Of a stretch of DNA of 64,000 bases, positions 62,601-64,000 are shown in pieces (the stretch's first letter is position 1; each line of letters begins with the position of its first letter). The stretch covers positions 1 to 64,000 of the forward strand of contig CAZYVI010000019.1 of assembly GCA_964651245.1 (NCBI GenBank), read 5' to 3'. Below the pieces are notes generated by a model, which was given only the letters and a program-made list of their open reading frames with translations, made no database searches and was not told the origin of the DNA. A program made the position numbers and the translations under genes. The stretch is from Avedoeria sp964651245. GTDB taxonomy: Bacteria; Chloroflexota; Anaerolineae; Epilineales; Epilineaceae.

Positions 62601-64000
62601 GTCGACCTCCTCGCGGCGGTGGGCGCGGCCAATGATGCACCCGACGGGTCCAAAGGGGCGGTGGCCGACGGCGCCGCGCGCCGCCGCCGCGCCGCCAGCT
62701 GCAGGCCGACGTCCAGCGGCCAGAGCGCCGCCGCCAGCGCGGCGAACCACGCCCACAGCGGGCGCGGCCGGCCCGACGCGGGCGCGCGCACCGCGGCGGG
62801 CGCCACGACGTCGCCGCCGCCGGCCGCGGCCAGCCGCGCCAGCCGGGCCGCCGCGTCGCCGTCGGGCACGAGCTCGGGCGGGTAGCCGCGGGCTACGGTC
62901 AGTGCGGCGGCCGCGACGCGCCTGTCGCGCGCGACCTCGACCGCCGCCGGCCAGGCGCCGGGGCGGGGCAGCGTGATCGTGCCCTCGTAGCGCCCCGGCG
63001 CCACCTCGGCCAGGGCCGTCCGGCTGGCCCCCTCGGTGCCGGTCACGACGAGCGTCGCGGCGGCGAGGTCGAGCGGTCCGCCGGCGGCGTCGACGGCGCG
63101 CGCCACCACGCGCGTGCGGCCCGACGCGTCGTCTGTCTGCGCCGCCGCGTCGATCCCCGCGGCGCCCGGGCGCCGCGCGGCCCAGCGCAGCGTCGCGACG
63201 AGGGCGGCGCGTCCCGCCGGATCGCTCGGCCAGCCCTCGGCCCACGCCCCGCCGACGTCGCTCGTCCAGGCCGCCACCCGACCCAGCCCCACCTGCCAGC
63301 CGGCGAGCAGCGGATCGCCCGCCGGCGACGCCAGGGCCACGACCGCCTCCGGCCGCGGCCGCAGCGCGAGGTAACCGCGCAGCTCGGGCAGAGCGCCGAT
63401 GTCGACGCCGGCCACCATCGCGCCGCCATCGGCGTCGGCCGTGCGCTGGGCGCGGAACGCCCCGCTGCGCTCGGCGCGGGCGCGCACGATCTCGCTCTCT
63501 TCGACCGTCAACCGGGGCAGGTCGCCGGCGTCGACGGCCCGGTAGGCGCGGCCGCGTCCGAGCTCGGCCAGCCGGGCCAGCAGCTCGATGTCGGCGTCGC
63601 GGCCGACGCCCAGTGTCGAGAACGTCACGCCGCGGGCATGGGCGGCCGTCACGGCCGCCACCAGCGGGGCGGCCGACTCGGCGGCGTCGCGACCATCCGA
63701 GATCAACACGGCGTGCCGCGTCGGCGCGTCGGCCGCGGCCAGCGCGGGCAGGCCGACCGCAAGGGCCTGCTCGATCAGCGTGCCGCCGCCCGCCGCGAGC
63801 CGCCGCAGCGCGTCTTCGACCGGACCGCGGCCGCCGCCGGCCGCGATCGGCGCGAGCGGCCAGAGCCACTGCGCCGCGCTGTCGTAGGCCAGGACGCCGA
63901 CGGCGTCCCCGGGCTGCAGGACCTCGGTCGCCAGCACGGCCGCCTCGCGGGCGAGGTCGAGCTTGGTGAACGGCGCGCGCTGGTCGCCGCCGGCCATCGA
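62597..64000 (-). CDS. vWA-domain membrane protein, 5' end outside the window
   Basis: Partial: 467 codons visible, entering from the right edge. The first two residues (S-M) look like the end of a D-x-S-x-S-M metal-binding motif, whose start is off-window. The vWA fold continues to about visible residue 160 (GGGTLIEQAL, LISDGRDAAES), followed by a glutamine-amidotransferase-like and beta-rich region and a C-terminal membrane helix (about 412-435). It is probably a BatA/YegE-type partner of the MoxR ATPase downstream. Confidence 0.85.

Overview
The window is about 64 kb of very GC-rich, gene-dense bacterial chromosome. No rRNA, tRNA, CRISPR array, insertion sequence or phage gene was seen. 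Fifty-four protein genes are supported; one (the vWA gene at the right edge) runs out of the window. The best taxonomic guess is a Chloroflexota bacterium (Anaerolineae/Ardenticatenia-like). This rests on a coiled-coil gene next to coaD that resembles one I recall from that phylum, on secreted proteins with Pro/Thr/Ala/Glu tails, on a GlpX-type fructose bisphosphatase and on the conserved rpsO-pnp order. It is an inference from gene content, not a phylogeny.

Layout, left to right. 129-3601 (-): a penicillin-acylase-family hydrolase overlapping a YbhN/LPG-synthase-type membrane protein. 3716-9154 (-): the phosphate uptake locus pstS, pstC-pstA-pstB-phoU plus a DUF983 gene. 9484-11193 (-): a secreted Kelch-type propeller protein. 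Its upstream region shares a repeat motif with pstS, so both may belong to one Pho regulon. 11522-16766 (+): coaX-coaBC (coenzyme A synthesis), then a GH18-like/SH3b envelope protein and a membrane protein. 16763-24769 (-): an apparent seven-gene operon, prfA-prmC-GT4-GT9-rfaE1-rfaE2-murJ, followed by a small membrane protein with its own promoter. 24926-27540 (+): an RseP-type site-2 protease and a HEAT-repeat protein. 27554-29849 (-): threonine degradation (tdh, kbl).

30049-40621 (+): a membrane-anchored low-complexity protein, three tandem M42-peptidase paralogues, rpsO, pnp and a large subtilase. The first M42 paralogue has lost all metal ligands. 40775-45695 (-): the DUF177(yceD)-rpmF-fabD-fabG-nusB-yggS-yggT operon with a good sigma-70 promoter, and upstream of it a coiled-coil gene. 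45759-48797 (-): recG and coaD. 49076-51794: a patatin gene (+) whose 3' end overlaps rpe (-), and rlmN (-), whose mRNA is predicted to be leaderless. 52105-54309 (+): MoxR ATPase and DUF58. 54428-61564 (+): glpX, rho, LysM/M23 peptidase, yqeY, pgpH and ybeY. 61590-64000 (-): a second MoxR ATPase and a vWA-domain membrane protein.

Genes are packed into operons, and about sixteen junctions share the bases ATGA, GTGA or TTGA between stop and start, which suggests translational coupling. A -10-like hexamer, often TATAAT followed by CG, recurs in front of many transcription units. The items most worth follow-up are the dead M42 paralogue, the Pho-like repeats, an apparent AUC start codon, the ADP-heptose-type glycan operon fused to prfA-prmC, and several enzymes lacking a canonical residue (CoaX, Tdh, YbeY, the GH18-like protein).
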